From: Lolium rigidum | Taxonomy: Eukaryota > Streptophyta > Magnoliopsida > Poales > Poaceae | Assembly (NCBI RefSeq): GCF_022539505.1 | Contig: NC_061514.1 | Coordinates: 341,046,644-341,110,643 of the forward strand | Direction: 5' to 3' | DNA length: 64,000 bases | Shown: piece after piece, positions 1 through 10,407 of the stretch | Layout: the number at the start of each line of letters is the position of its first letter | Numbering within the stretch: the first letter of the stretch is position 1 | Notes under the pieces: generated by a model | What the model was told of the DNA's origin: nothing | Seen by the model: only the letters and a program-made list of their open reading frames with translations | The model's database searches: none | Program-made: the position numbers and the translations under genes

Positions 1-993
1 TCTAGGCTATTTATACTTCTTATAAAACAAAACCCCACTAAGTGCAATTAATATTTGTCTATCTCAACATGCAAGCTATTCACATCACCTATTCCCTTAG
101 TCAATCATTTCTCCACCGCATCCCATTAATAGTTCTTATTTATTATCTATGTAAACAAGAAAGATATTTATATTACCTATTTTTAACCATTAAACTGGCA
201 ATGTCACCTTTTTTTTTCCGCTCGATTGATAATATCGCACCCTCCTGTTATATCATTACATAGTTAAGTCATGTGTAACTTGAACACCGAAATAGTTTGG
301 CAACCAAATGAACACTTTGCGAAACTAAACTCAATGTTAATTATGTACTCTTATATGTAACCACATATGATGTTTTTAAAAGCATGCGGCAATGTGCATG
401 CATTTTTCATACAAGCCATCAATATCATTTGGTTCTTTACCTTATCTAAATCAATCATGTACACCTCTAGAATATAACGATCTTTCAATTTTCAAATACC
501 TATCCATTTCATGGCTATTACATTTAGTGTCTCAACTACTATGGCCGACTAAATATTGCATATTCTATAAACCAAGTTTTATGTGTTTTATTAGATTTCT
601 TAAAGAGATATCCGCTGCAACGCGCGGGGTATCGTTCTAGTTTAAACAAAGAGAAACGTCGGGCAAGAGGGATTTCTACGAAATATTTTCTATTCCATCT
701 ACTTTTTTTTAATAAAGAGCATATATTAATATCGCGGAGATATTGATTACACCTAGCCTCTGTAATAACATCATACCCTGATAACATAAAGGATGCACAT
801 AGTAAAAAAATTACAAAAAAGAAAAATCCCACTACAGAGATCAAAAACTGAAATACCAACACTGGCACCAAAAAGAAAACACTAGAAGACCAACTTCTCC
901 ATAAGCGACGCCTCCAAAAAGAAAATAGTGCACAAACAATACACAAGTAATAAAGTCGCTTGAAGTTGAGAAAGGAACGAGGTACACGTTGCC
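1..993. other. AT-rich intergenic DNA, no gene recognised
   Basis: No reading frame here resembles a known protein. The stretch at about 820-960, with phrases such as GCGACGCCTCCAAAAAG, resembles the non-coding retroelement remnant at 5.2-7.1 kb and may be a small piece of a related element, cut by the MITE that follows. The longest open frame, on the minus strand at 539-1060, runs into the MITE and has no recognisable domain. Confidence 0.5.
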
Positions 994-996
994 TAA

Positions 997-1269
997 GACT
1001 ACTCATAGTGGGAGTAACATAGCAAGTAACATCACACACCCCAAAGCATTTTGATGACATGGCATGATAATAAATGAAGAAAGAGAGGGAGGTGGTAACT
1101 AGCTATGTTACCATAACATCACACTTCTCAAGACAAGATGAGTCTACAATCTAATAAATATAGCATGCATGATACCACATATAAGTAACTATCCACTATG
1201 GAGGTAGTAACATAGGGTAGTAACATGCACCATGTTACTACTCTATGTTACTCCCCACTATGACTAGTC
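997..1269. mobile_element. 273-bp MITE, TAA target site
   Basis: The ends form a terminal inverted repeat: the left end reads GACTACTCATAGTGGG and the right end, on the opposite strand, reads GACTAGTCATAGTGGGG; both continue into GAGTAACATAG. Both sides carry TAA (994-996 and 1270-1272), the three-base target duplication typical of PIF/Harbinger (Tourist-type) elements. The interior has no coding capacity. The superfamily is inferred from the target duplication; the boundaries are seen directly. Confidence 0.75.
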
Positions 1270-1919
1270 TAAGCAACCGGATAGAGCGGGAAATGAAATT
1301 AATTAATCAAGAGTGTTAATTATGTGGTGCAATATGCATAAATACTACGGGCGTATTTGGTAGGCTGTGTGGGCCTTTTTGCATGGCTGGAGATATAAAA
1401 CGGCTCATTTGGTTGCGTGGCCTCACTCGCATGAACCGATTCTTAAAGCACCCTGGGACAGGTCCTGGAGGAACGCCCATTTCGGCAGTTCCTAGCGGAC
1501 ATTTCCCGTTCTCGTGCCTCCTTGGCTCGAGCGATACAATGGTTGCATATACTCTTGGTTAGGCTTAACTCTCCCTTACATTACTCCACACACTCTCTCT
1601 TCAAAACAACATAAACATATTCTGAATCAAAATAAGTTGTACATAAAAAAGATGTGTGTCGATGATACTATCAATTCCCACAATCGGTTTCGAGTTTCGT
1701 CAGTTGTAAATCGTCAATTTCGTGTATAAAGTTTAAGCGAATTTTGCCAAATTCGTCGGACACGCTCAACCGTTTGAAATTTTCTTTGAGGAGTGGGTTC
1801 ACATCACCATTCCGCATGATTTTCATGTTGAAAGGTTTTTGTTTCGGTGTAAATATACGGATAAATAAATGACTCACTAGTATATTGTAATGTGTACATA
1901 CGTGTGAGTATAGTTTGGA

Positions 1920-2527
1920 CTACTTTTGCTCAACTTCTCGCTTGCCATCTTCATAGACGGCGACATGGTGATGATATGTGAGAAGTGAGAGGTGATAATC
2001 CATGGTGGTGGCGGTATGGTGATGTTCATCTTCGTGGTCGGCGACGTGGTGATGCTTGTGACCGGCGTGACCGACGGTGTCATGGTGGTATTCAGCTTCA
2101 TCGTCGGTGACGTGGTGATGCTTGTGACAGGATTGACTGGTGGAGTCAATGGTGGTCTCCGTCTTCGTGGTCGACGACATGGTGATGCTTGTGACGGGCG
2201 TGAACAGTAGTGTCTTCGTGGTCGGCGACGTGGTGATGCCTGTGACGAGCGTGACCGACGGTGCCATGGTGGTCTTCATCTTCGTGGTTGGTGATGTGCC
2301 CATGTTTGTGATCGGTGTGACCGACCGTGCCATGGTGGTCTTCGTCTTTGTGGTCGGTGATGTGCCCATGCTTATGACCGACGGTGTCATGGTGGTCTTC
2401 GTCTTCGTGGTCGGCGACGTGGTGATGCTTGTGATCGGCGTGACCGACGGTTTCATCGCCGACGTGCCGAAGCTTGTGAACAGCGGTGCAATGATGGTCT
2501 TTGTGATAGGTGGGGTGAGGTCACCAT
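1920..2527 (-). pseudogene. His/Asp/Glu-rich repeat protein frame, frameshifted
   Basis: I do not recognise a family. On the minus strand one frame encodes repeated units of the form H-K-H-H-H-V-A-D-H-E-D-E-D-H-H-D/G-T-V-G-H, and it ends in a non-repeat tail (…YEDGKREVEQK, then stop at 1920). The His-rich frame is open from about 2497 to a TGA near 2145. It then continues in the adjacent frame, so a length change of 1 or 2 bases inside the repeat separates the two halves. An ATG at 2527-2525 is out of frame with the His-rich units, suggesting a second shift near the start. His-rich proteins of this composition often bind metal ions, but nothing else supports that role. The neighbouring Thr-rich frame (178 aa, 1920-2456) is the longest uninterrupted ORF. 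Which frame, if any, is used cannot be decided. Confidence 0.35.
2020..2470. repeat. tandem repeat, ~52-66-bp units, about seven copies
   Basis: Units share a core of GTCGGCGACGTGGTGATGC followed by TTGTGACCGGCGTGACC, then a GGTGGTCTTCGTCTTCGTG stretch. Successive cores are spaced about 52 to 66 bases apart. Most spacings are near multiples of three, and several frames on both strands are free of stops as a result. Confidence 0.8.
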
Positions 2528-2730
2528 GTTGCTATATAGGTGAGGCTAGAAAAAGCATGGAACTAACCAATCAAAGTGTCACTTAATACCACCCAAATAC
2601 CACCCGATGTAATTCAGACTATCAAACGAAGTGCATTTTGTATACCAAAACTTGTTCGGAACGAGATGGAAGTCCCGTCTCACTGACGCAGTGAGAGCCA
2701 AAAATTGCATGCAAGCTATCAAACGCGCCG

Positions 2731-2948
2731 TATGTTACTAGACCCATCAATCTTTGCATAAATTTGTCGCGCTCGCTAAACTTATGAGCCACTTACCACG
2801 GACCGCTTCCGCGCGCATGCGCATCCATCTTCCAACTCCCATGACGCGCGCGCCGCGCCACCCGGTCAACACCTCGGCGCGCCACTTCGCTCTCCCACGT
2901 TCTTCCTTCCCACTACTCCCACTACCATTGCGCACCTGACGCCCCGGC
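2731..2948 (+). promoter_or_regulatory. CpG-rich upstream region of the SMR-like gene
   Basis: GC-rich and CpG-rich sequence between the preceding repeat and the TATA box, standing out from the AT-rich surroundings. It holds a W-box core (TTGACC on the minus strand, 2864-2869) and several GCGCGCC-type tracts. W-boxes fit stress- or elicitor-responsive expression, as described for rice EL2, but a single short motif is weak evidence. Confidence 0.4.
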
Positions 2949-2955
2949 TATATAA
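2949..2955 (+). promoter_or_regulatory. TATA box of the SMR-like gene
   Basis: TATATAA lies about 90 bases upstream of the chosen ATG, in a CG-rich setting (CCCCGGCTATATAACCG). Transcription would be expected to start near 2980. This puts an in-frame ATG at 2982 almost at the cap site and favours the second ATG at 3039. Confidence 0.7.
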
Positions 2956-3038
2956 CCGTGCGGACTGCCTCTCCCGTACGCATGTCTCTGCTTTGCCGTG
3001 ATTCCACATACGAGAGCTCGATCGCCATCGCCATCGTC

Positions 3039-3287
3039 ATGGGGATCCAACTGGAGGAATGCAGCGGTGAAGACGCGCACCGGGATGGCGGCGAGAAGGA
3101 GCAAGCCGCCGCAGGCTGCCACACCCCGAGACGCGCCGCACGGACAACCGGCGTGGGCACAGTCGGGGAGTGCCCGCCAGCGCCGAGGAAGAAGAGGCCC
3201 GTGGCGGCGCCCGAGGTCGTCGTACGGCGGAGGGGGTTCTACGCCGGGGCCGACCTGGAGGCATTCTTCGCGGCAAACGACCTGTAG
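3039..3287 (+). CDS. SIAMESE-related cyclin-dependent kinase inhibitor (SMR/EL2-type)
   Basis: The gene encodes an 82-residue, single-exon protein. Proteins of this family bind cyclin-CDK complexes in the nucleus, block mitotic entry and promote endoreduplication; several are induced by stress. Supporting motifs, in order, are: a Cys-x-Thr-Pro element (CHTP, residues 27-30); the signature CPPAPRKKRP (45-54), matching the family's CPPAPRK-type cyclin/CDK-binding motif; and the C-terminal RRRGFYAGADLEAFF (63-77), matching the family's F-F-x-x-x-D-L-E-x-F-F ending. The length is typical for grass members. The start at 3039 was chosen because it follows the TATA box at normal distance and has G at +4; an in-frame ATG at 2982 would add 19 residues. 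There is no frameshift or stop. The short GC-rich frame contrasts with the transposon DNA around it. Family assignment rests on motif memory; the exact paralogue cannot be named. Confidence 0.8.
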   Translation: MGIQLEECSGEDAHRDGGEKEQAAAGCHTPRRAARTTGVGTVGECPPAPRKKRPVAAPEVVVRRRGFYAGADLEAFFAANDL

Positions 3288-3966
3288 CGACTCGTGAACT
3301 GCATTATGCTGGTCGATCTTGCCGCAGCTGTAGAACGTATTAGTGCAGTGGTTTTCTGTCTCTGGGACTGTCATGTGCTGGTTTAATCTGCTGTACAGTG
3401 TAAGTCCTTCGCATTATCTTTGTATCGGTAACCGGCCGGTGATCGGAGAGGAGACTGACACTGTTTGGTCCTTGGGAGTTCGCCTTCTCTTCGTACAGCT
3501 TCTGCTTAATAAGAGCTGATGTCTGTTAACAGTAGCTTTTAGTTCTTGGTTGTAGCTGGTGTCTTGGGATCTGTAGTGGGGCTCGTTGGGAGTTCTGTTC
3601 TTTCTTCTTTTTTCCAACCGGTTGTTGTTGATGGGAGTGTTTTGTTGTATATTTGTTCTTTCATATGTATTGTAACGCAGGTGTTCCCAGCAGGATCTGC
3701 CATGTTTTGTTCAAAAAGCAGGGTTTATGCGTATTGCTCTTCTCTATGAAAATGACGAATTCAATGTCTGGATTTGACTTTTTTAGCGCCTGTGCTGGCG
3801 TTCTGCAGTGTACATGCCCTCATACTCTTCACGTCGCAGCTGCCAATTAGGCTTCCAGCTTGTCCATGTATTCAAAAGAAATTTCAATGTGCCTTTAGTT
3901 AAGTATTCATGTTTTTCCACCAAAAAACAGATAAGGAAATAATAATTGAGCATAAATGAGAAACAG
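3288..3966 (+). other. probable 3' untranslated region and intergenic DNA
   Basis: No further gene is seen. The first few hundred bases, T-rich with mixed composition, probably include the 3' untranslated region of the SMR-like gene. No single polyadenylation signal stands out; AATAAG near 3508 is one candidate. Confidence 0.4.
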
Positions 3967-3969
3967 TAA

Positions 3970-4646
3970 GGCCTAGTTTGGTAGCAAATTATTTCAAAAA
4001 CCAAATTATTCCAAAACTACATTGTTTAATCATGCATGTAGGCTAGAGTGTCGATCTGCTTGTCTAGTGCCCTAATTATCATCGTAGGCTAGAGTCCCGA
4101 TTTGTCCTCAAGGCGGTCTCCGGAATCTGGCCGTTCGACCCATCCGTGGCCTCAAAGTTTGCCGCTGGAGTCCGGCTGTTCGACCCATCTGCGATCATGA
4201 ACGCCAGAGTCTTGCACGGTCACCTCTAGCAGCTCCACATAGAAAAAACTGCCTTGGCTCAGTGGCGGAGCTTTCCCAAAATCCATGGGGTGCAAAAGAG
4301 AAAAGACGAATGTTTGGGGACGCAAAAAGCTAGTTTTGATCTGCTAGTAACACAGTGACACACTAGCAATTCAATATATCGATTACTTGATATCATTTGA
4401 TCCGTTAGCAACGCCCACAATGCACTACGGATTGGCGGCGCGGAGGGGCTTCTTTCCCTTGTGATTCTCATTTTTTTTTGAAAAAAAGAGAGGCCAGGGC
4501 CTCATTTTTAAATATTAAAAATTAATTAAGTTTTGGAATAATGAAGTATCAAAACTGCAGTCTTCTGTTGTACCCAAACCAAAGTATTTTGAGAAACTGT
4601 AGTATCCTTAACATACTTTGAATATATTTTGCTACCAAACACACCC
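3970..4646. mobile_element. ~677-bp Tourist/Harbinger-like non-autonomous element
   Basis: The left end reads GGCCTAGTTTGGTAGCAAA. The right end on the opposite strand reads GGGTGTGTTTGGTAGCAAAA. This fits the GGSCYDGTTTGG-type termini of Tourist/Harbinger elements. The flanks are TAA (3967-3969) and GAA (4647-4649), a one-mismatch three-base duplication. There is no coding capacity inside. Confidence 0.6.
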
Positions 4647-5169
4647 GAAGTGAAACAAGGAGAGTATGGCGAAAAAAAAATGATATTTGAAAAACCTCAT
4701 GTCAATTGGGCTTGCCCAATTAGCGCAGCATCTATTACATATCTCCATGGCCCGCTGGGGATGTGATGTACGTTTGCTCACAATTCTAGGCTTATTTTGG
4801 TGAAACTTTAAGTGTTTAATCTAGGCTATCTTTCAGCCCAATAGCAGAATTAGTTTCTTCTTTTTTGAAGTATAAGGCAGCTGACTTGCAGGGCCCTAAA
4901 GATGTGAAAAGAGGAGTATTTTTCATAAATAAGAAATTCTTCTTATGATTTTCTTTTGAAAAGATATGATCTTGCTGATAAATATCGAAAGTATGTTAGA
5001 TCTATTATTAAAAAAATACATACAGACAAATAAGATTCCTGATAAAAATTAAAGTAACATAAAAAATCTTCCAAGTCTTGGTCTCTAAATCCTCTTTTTT
5101 ACATCTTTCTATTCCTGCAAAACTCAGTGAACAAATTGCACGAGATCCAATCTACATAGGCTGCTAACC
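4647..5169. other. AT-rich intergenic DNA
   Basis: No gene, repeat or RNA gene is recognised in this stretch. Confidence 0.5.
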
Positions 5170-7110
5170 TTTTTTTTTTGAAACGGAGGTAAAAACTTTG
5201 CCTCATTCATTAAGCAGAAAATGCCCCGTGTTTAGGAAAAACATGGGAGAAAACCTAAAAAGATAGGGCCAAGCCCACACCCACCCACACGTCGCCGTGA
5301 AGGGCACACCGAGCCACCATGGCTACCCACAGAAGCTACACAAACGCGAAGCTCAAGTTGGCATATGCCAAATACATGGCTCCCAAGAAGAGGCCCGCAG
5401 GTGCGAAAAAACAACGAGCTTTGGATAGGAGATGCGCAAAACCTGCATCGAAAAGGACCTTCACCGCCAGGCCACCCCTCGAAGACAAATTCGACTTCAC
5501 AACAAGAGGAGACCAACCTGAAGACATTCGGACCCGCCAGAACGGAGCCGACTAACACGGGCTTGTAGCTACCAAAACTTGCGCATCACCATTGTCGTTG
5601 CCTCATAAGCCTGCCCACCGTTGAGAGTCACCTTATCACCCATGCGATCCAAGGTCAAGCACCCTCGAAGTTGACGAACACTCGAAGCCGCCGCTCCAAC
5701 ATTCCGCTGCTCTGTCACGCCCTGCGTGTCCACCAAGACCACCACCTTCCGGGGCCACCGCCCCGACGTATCACCGCTCGCTCTCGAGTTGCAAGCCGCA
5801 CGAACCGACTACCCGCAACCCAAGCTGCATAAGGCAATCGGTAGAAGACCACGGGCTTCACACCAACTCATTCAGGGCCGCCGCCCCAACGTAAAGTCCG
5901 ATAGTCCCCTCAAGTACGCGCCCGACTGAGCCGACTACCCTGCTGCCCACGCAGCCAGGGCCGCCACCCAAGTCGTGGCAAGCCGCATCCCCGCACCATA
6001 GAGATGTTGTCGCACTGCCTTCCGGGGCCGCCGCACCGGCTCGCTGCCACCTACCCGAAGCCGCCTCGACATGCTCCATTGCAGACGGCAAGGCAAGGCA
6101 ACCCATCAAACAAAACGACCATCGCCGAGTGACGGTCATGCACTCCAAAGACGACGCCTCCAAGAAGGGAAGCGGCGAGACCGCTGCCGTCGCCTGCTTC
6201 GGCCTAGAATAGATTTTTGGGTTTTCACCCAGAGAGCACGAAGCCTTGAAGGCATGAGAGGTAGGAGCTCCACGCCGATGCCTTCAAGAAGAGGAACGAC
6301 CCCTCGGGGCATTGCCATCGCCGGCACCGACCAAGTCGGGCAGAGCTTTCACCCGGAGCAAGCACCCTCCCGTCGAGGTCTACTTCACTGGCAGGGCAGC
6401 CGTAGGCCAGCCAGTATGCCATCACCGTCGTCCACTTCGCCCACCAACACGCCGCCGCCCTGCTTCCCACTAGCACCCAGCCGCTGCAGCAACCTGCAAC
6501 ACCTCCACGGTCAGGGCTCCCCGCGTCGGCCTGCCACAGCGCCGCCGCGACGCCCAGGCCACCCACGCCCAGAGCCAGCCCGCACAGCCTAGATCTGGCC
6601 CGTTCGTGCCCCACCACTCCTGCACAGGGCTTAGAGGCCGCGGTGGCTAGCCCCCCCCCCCCCCCCCCCCCCCCAATAGGCAGTAGGTGAGAACCTAATA
6701 TCGTTGACCGTGATCTAGCCGGGGACACACCCCTTGGGAGAAGCCTATCGAACAACTGATTGAACGCCATATTGCTTAAGAAAAACTTCACGAGCAAAAA
6801 AGAACAAAACACGAGAAAAATGACAACATTGTTGTCGACGCTGCAAGACAGGCTGAAATTCCAGTCAATAAATCACCAGGCTTGGAGCCAGAGCGATCCG
6901 CACCAGACATGAAGACAACACTAGCTAGGGCATAACTAGAGCCACATGACTATGGGATGCCAAATTTTCCGCCGAGGCGCTGTCACCAACACACAAATCT
7001 AACATGAGGAAAATTGAACTGCAATGAAGACGTTGATCCAAGGTAGCCCTCGTCTCTAGCCACTAGATCGGCCACCGGAGCCAGGGACGGACGACGAAGA
7101 TGGTTGAGAA
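5170..7110 (-). mobile_element. retroelement remnant with 3' poly(A), LINE-like, non-coding
   Basis: Read on the minus strand, the segment ends with a tract ending CCTCCGTTTCAAAAAAAAAA (5170-5190), like the poly(A)-ended 3' termini of grass LINEs. The rest is GC-rich (5.3-6.65 kb), with phrases such as GACGCCTCCAAGAAGGG that recur in grass retroelements. No reverse transcriptase or endonuclease motif is visible in any frame. The upstream limit is uncertain, set near 7110 where the character of the sequence changes. No target duplication was found. It could be a non-autonomous retroposon rather than a truncated LINE. Confidence 0.35.
6651..6674 (+). repeat. 24-base C homopolymer
   Basis: An uninterrupted run of 24 C within the retroelement remnant. 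Its length should be treated as uncertain, as for any homopolymer. Confidence 0.9.
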
Positions 7111-7750
7111 GTTAGCTTTTCTGCCTGCTGCTAGTTTTTTTTGCCGTGAAACCAAAAGCTATAATTTCTTGAGCCTATTACACATATACTTTACAGTTCT
7201 TCTGATTTTGGTTATTCTGAGCCCATATTACCCACGTACCTTCTCTCATATTGCCTGAGAGTGGACACTGTGGTTGCCCGAGCCTTCAACCCTGACAGAG
7301 TTCTTTTGTCTTCCAGCAGTAACCAAAAACATGCCGTAATGTCGTCGTTATTTCGCCATTTGCTGACACCTATCGATGCTCCATCAATTCCTTATGTTGC
7401 AACACAGTTAACAACGGACCCAGCTAATGTCCCATGCACAGTGCATCTGGTCACCGATCGGTTGGACGTCTCCTTGCAGGAGTTAACGGTCTCCCCTGAC
7501 CTACACACCGCGTCGTCGTTCTCCGAGACCGACATACGTCGCCGTTAATACTGATTAGGATCAGAATGGGCGGCGTAACTGCTTGACGCAGGCCATCGAC
7601 GGAGAGCTGCCAGTCAGTCTACAGGGCCGGCATGTCGGTCATTTTCTCTCTTTATTGAATCAGCTACCCAGACAAGAGTATATTCATACATACACGTAAG
7701 GTTTGCCAGGGCCCTAGTTCTGGTGACGATCGATATAGTTCATCATGTTC
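7111..7750. other. intergenic DNA, no gene recognised
   Basis: An open frame of 95 codons at 7261-7548 (+) shows no recognisable motif and no repeat structure. Nothing else stands out before the target site of the next element. Confidence 0.45.
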
Positions 7751-7755
7751 ACAAC

Positions 7756-7919
7756 TGTTAGAGTATACGTACGGTTTAGGTAGTTTAGGATAGAGATAGA
7801 TCTTATGTCTTGTCTTGCACTTCAAGATGATCCCTGTACGTCTATATATACTCGACCATGAGGCTCAATAATACATTCAACATATTCCGCATATCTCTCT
7901 CCCTCTCTATCCTTCTACA
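7756..7919 (+). repeat. 5' LTR of the 2.65-kb element
   Basis: Begins TGTTAGAGTATACG and ends CCTTCTACA. It contains CTATATATAC, a plausible TATA box, followed by AATAATACATTC, which may serve polyadenylation. Confidence 0.9.
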
Positions 7920-7933
7920 TGGTATTAGAGCGG
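7920..7933 (+). other. primer binding site (initiator-Met type)
   Basis: TGGTATTAGAGCGG begins at the first base after the 5' LTR, as required for minus-strand DNA priming. Confidence 0.8.
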
Positions 7934-8329
7934 CGCCGACCTAGACCTAGCCGCTGCACGCGCTTCCGCCCGCGCCGCCCCCGGGGAGGTCAATCTCCAT
8001 GGCTTACTCCGGGGGCCGCGCAACCCGTATGAGGGTTCGTTCGCTGATCTGTTGATCTGCTGCCCTCGAGTCTTTTTTTTTCCAATCTGTAGATTGGTTT
8101 TCTTTTTGCTCCGTCGGTCGCTCGACCGGCGTTTTCTTTTTGGTTTTACCGATCATAGATCGGATTGAGTCGCCCAACGCCGCCGTCACCACGCGCCTCT
8201 ACTCCAACCTCAGCATCGACTCTGCACCGGCTCTCCTCCATCATCCGCCCTACGCCGGCCACCGCGGTCGACTCGCTGGCTGGCTGTAGCGCCTGCCTTG
8301 GTAGGCTGCCGCGGCCGGCTCGCCCGCGT

Positions 8330-8665
8330 CGTCTCCGCCTCGGCCGGTCCGGCCCAGCAGCCGGTTTGACCGGGCCTGTGGCCGGCTGGTCCGGTCAAGC
8401 AGCCGGTCTGACCGGGCGGCCGACCGGGCGGATGAGTGGATCCCCCTGGACGACCGGGACTGTGGCCGGCTGGTCCGGTCCAGCAGCCGGTCTGACCGGG
8501 CGGCCGACCGGGTGGATGAGCGGAGCCCCCTGGACGACCGGGACTGTGGCCGGCTGGTCCGACCCAGCAACCGGTTTGACCGGGACTGTGGCAGGCTGGT
8601 CCGGTCCAGCAGCCGGTCCGACCGGGACCTGGGCCGACCGGGCCGGTCGTAGAGCCGGTTGACCG
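8330..8665. repeat. GC-rich tandem repeat inside the 2.65-kb element
   Basis: Repeated CCGGCTGGTCCGGTC and CAGCAGCCGGTCTGACCGGG blocks of about 40 bases form larger units of about 87 bases that include GGGACTGTGGCCGGC and a CCCCCTGGACGACCGG block. Several frames stay open across it (for example Pro/Gly-rich on the minus strand), but nothing matches a known protein. Confidence 0.8.
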
Positions 8666-9426
8666 GGTCTGGCACTGCCTCCATCTACCGTGGGGCACGG
8701 CTGCACGCGGTGCACATGGGACGCCGTTTGCGTCGCAGCCGGCCGCCTTTGTCTGCACTGTCTCCATCGCCGGTTCGTCTTCGCCGTCATCGCCCAGGAC
8801 ATCAACGACAACGTCGCCAACGACTCCGATCTGCGGCGCGTAGTCCACGCCATGGCACGTGTAGCGCCGCCGTCGGTCTGCTCAACCGACCCCGCACACG
8901 TCTCCGCCAAGCACGTCCCCGAGCACGCGCATACCACCGATTGAGCATCGGGTTGCCGCTGCGTCGCCCCTTCGGGTCGCAGCGCCGCCGCCTTTGGTCC
9001 ACGCTGCTAGCCAATGACACGCCTTCTGAGGCGCGTACGTCGCTGGTGGCGTCCCGCCGCTGCACCGACTCGCGCCCTGCAGCTACGCCGGCACCTCATG
9101 CCGTGGCGTCGCCGCACGCAGTCACCTTCGCCGTCCCCCGCGCATCGACGTCCGAGGCCACCACAGCATCGCCCCTTCGGCGCGGGTCGCCTCCGTCCGC
9201 GCATGGTCTTCGTCACGCCGCCGGGTCTTCCTCGCCTACTTCGTGTACCGCCGCCGCGCCTCCACCTCAGGTCGCCGCTGGGCTCGCCAACCACTTCGAG
9301 GTCGCGGCCGGGCTCGCCGATCACCGCAACGCCCGTCTAGGCGTCCAGCATGACCACCCCTGGTCACCGCTGGGTTAGCCGCCTACTACGTCTTCGTACA
9401 CTACAGCTTTGCCGCCAGCGTCCTCA

Positions 9427-9540
9427 CCTCTTCCCCGACTATGTCACCTGCTTCTCTACTCCGACACCCGTCGTCGAGATTCGCCTCTTCCCCGACTACA
9501 CCACCTGCTCCTCTACTCCGACACCCGTCGTCGAGACCTC
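9427..9540 (+). repeat. ~56-bp direct duplication inside the 2.65-kb element
   Basis: Two adjacent copies share CTCTTCCCCGACTA, then CACCTGCTYCTCTACTCCG, then ACACCCGTCGTCGAGA. Confidence 0.75.
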
Positions 9541-10238
9541 CTCTACTAGTCTACTCCGACATGGCGCGCACTTTGTAATGTTCCCTACCCCCGCACGCCC
9601 GGTACTGGCAACAGCGATACGTGCCTTCGTCCCCGACGCGTCCCCAGGCCTGGCAAGCTCGGACCGGTGCCTCGTCTTCATCGGCTTCGACGACGTCTTC
9701 ATCGGCATCGCCTCTACGACTGCTTCGACGCGTCACCGCCGAGTTCTTCTATGCGTACTCGGTTCTGGCAAAACCAGAGTATGCCTTCGTCCCCGACGTG
9801 CGCCTGGTTCTGGCAAAACCATGGTTGCACTTCGTCCTCGACGGCCCAGACTGCATCGACTTCGGCATCGACCATCTCCACGACTGCCTCGGCGCGTCTC
9901 CGTCACTCTCCTCGCACACCACCTCGCCTGCGGCTACATCGACACCGGCACCCGGCCACGACATCGACCACGGCAATCCCTCGCGCGGCTCCCTCGACCA
10001 AGGTTGCAGCACCCACGTTCTCGGCTACCTCGACATCGGCACAAAGGGTTACCACCTCGCCTGCGCCTCACCAGCTCCTTCTACAGTCCAAGCATCCGCG
10101 ACGCGACACCGTCCACGACGCTCCCGCTACGATTGCGGGGGAGTGTCAGCCTTCTGGGGTCCACTTCGGTTTATCTCCAGTCTGACCGTCCACGTCATTC
10201 ATGTTGTTCACGACGCTCCCGCTACGACTGCGGGGGAG

Positions 10239-10402
10239 TGTTAGAGTATACGTACGGTTTAGGTAATCTAGGATAGAGATAGATCTTATGTCTTGTCTTG
10301 CACTCCAAGATGATCCATGTACGCCTATATATACTCGCCCACGAGGCTCAATAATACATCCAACATATTCCGCATATCTCTCTCCCTCTCTATCCTTCTA
10401 CA
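10239..10402 (+). repeat. 3' LTR of the 2.65-kb element
   Basis: Matches the 5' LTR along its full length with a few substitutions and ends TCTACA. It is preceded directly by the purine tract GCGGGGGAG. Confidence 0.9.
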
Positions 10403-10407
10403 ACAAC

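Larger units (their letters stand above)
1349..2730. mobile_element. possible Harbinger-like element enclosing the His-rich frame
   Basis: The left edge reads GGGCGTATTTGGTAGG. The right edge, on the opposite strand, reads CGGCGCGTTTGATAGC. This is a degenerate inverted repeat of the G-rich/TTTGG kind seen at Tourist/Harbinger ends. The flanking triplets are TAC and TAT, so a clean duplication is not shown. Between the ends lies the His-rich repeat. Unrelated sequences could give the same ends by chance, so this is tentative. Confidence 0.3.
7756..10402 (+). mobile_element. complete non-autonomous LTR retrotransposon, 2.65 kb
   Basis: Two 164-bp LTRs (7756-7919 and 10239-10402), both TG…CA, are flanked by the perfect 5-bp duplication ACAAC (7751-7755 and 10403-10407). 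The primer binding site TGGTATTAGAGC follows the 5' LTR directly and matches the initiator-Met tRNA type used by Copia and some Gypsy elements. A polypurine tract, GCGGGGGAG, precedes the 3' LTR. The GC-rich interior has no gag, protease, integrase or reverse transcriptase motif, so the element must have moved with enzymes supplied in trans. The LTRs differ at only a handful of positions, so the insertion is not very old. Short LTRs resemble TRIMs, but the interior is longer than usual for that class. Confidence 0.9.

Noticed and set aside
539..1060. 173-codon frame on the minus strand
   Set aside because: It runs through the MITE end, has no recognisable motif and low-complexity hydrophobic content; best explained by chance.
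2140..2586. Plus-strand 148-codon Val/Gly-rich frame across the repeat
   Set aside because: Open only because the repeat units lack stops in this frame. It has no non-repeat tail, unlike the minus-strand His-rich frame.
2958..3038. Upstream extension of the SMR-like gene, including ATG at 2982
   Set aside because: It lies at the expected transcription start about 27-33 bases after the TATA box, and the family motifs all fall after 3039. The frame upstream of 2982 lacks an ATG.
6225..6812. 195-codon minus-strand frame in the GC-rich retroelement remnant
   Set aside because: No retroelement or host domain, and it crosses the 24-C homopolymer (poly-Gly); GC-rich sequence gives long frames by chance.
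9350..10276. 308-codon plus-strand frame in the 2.65-kb element
   Set aside because: Overlaps several other long frames in GC-rich repeats, runs into the LTR and shows no gag or pol motif.
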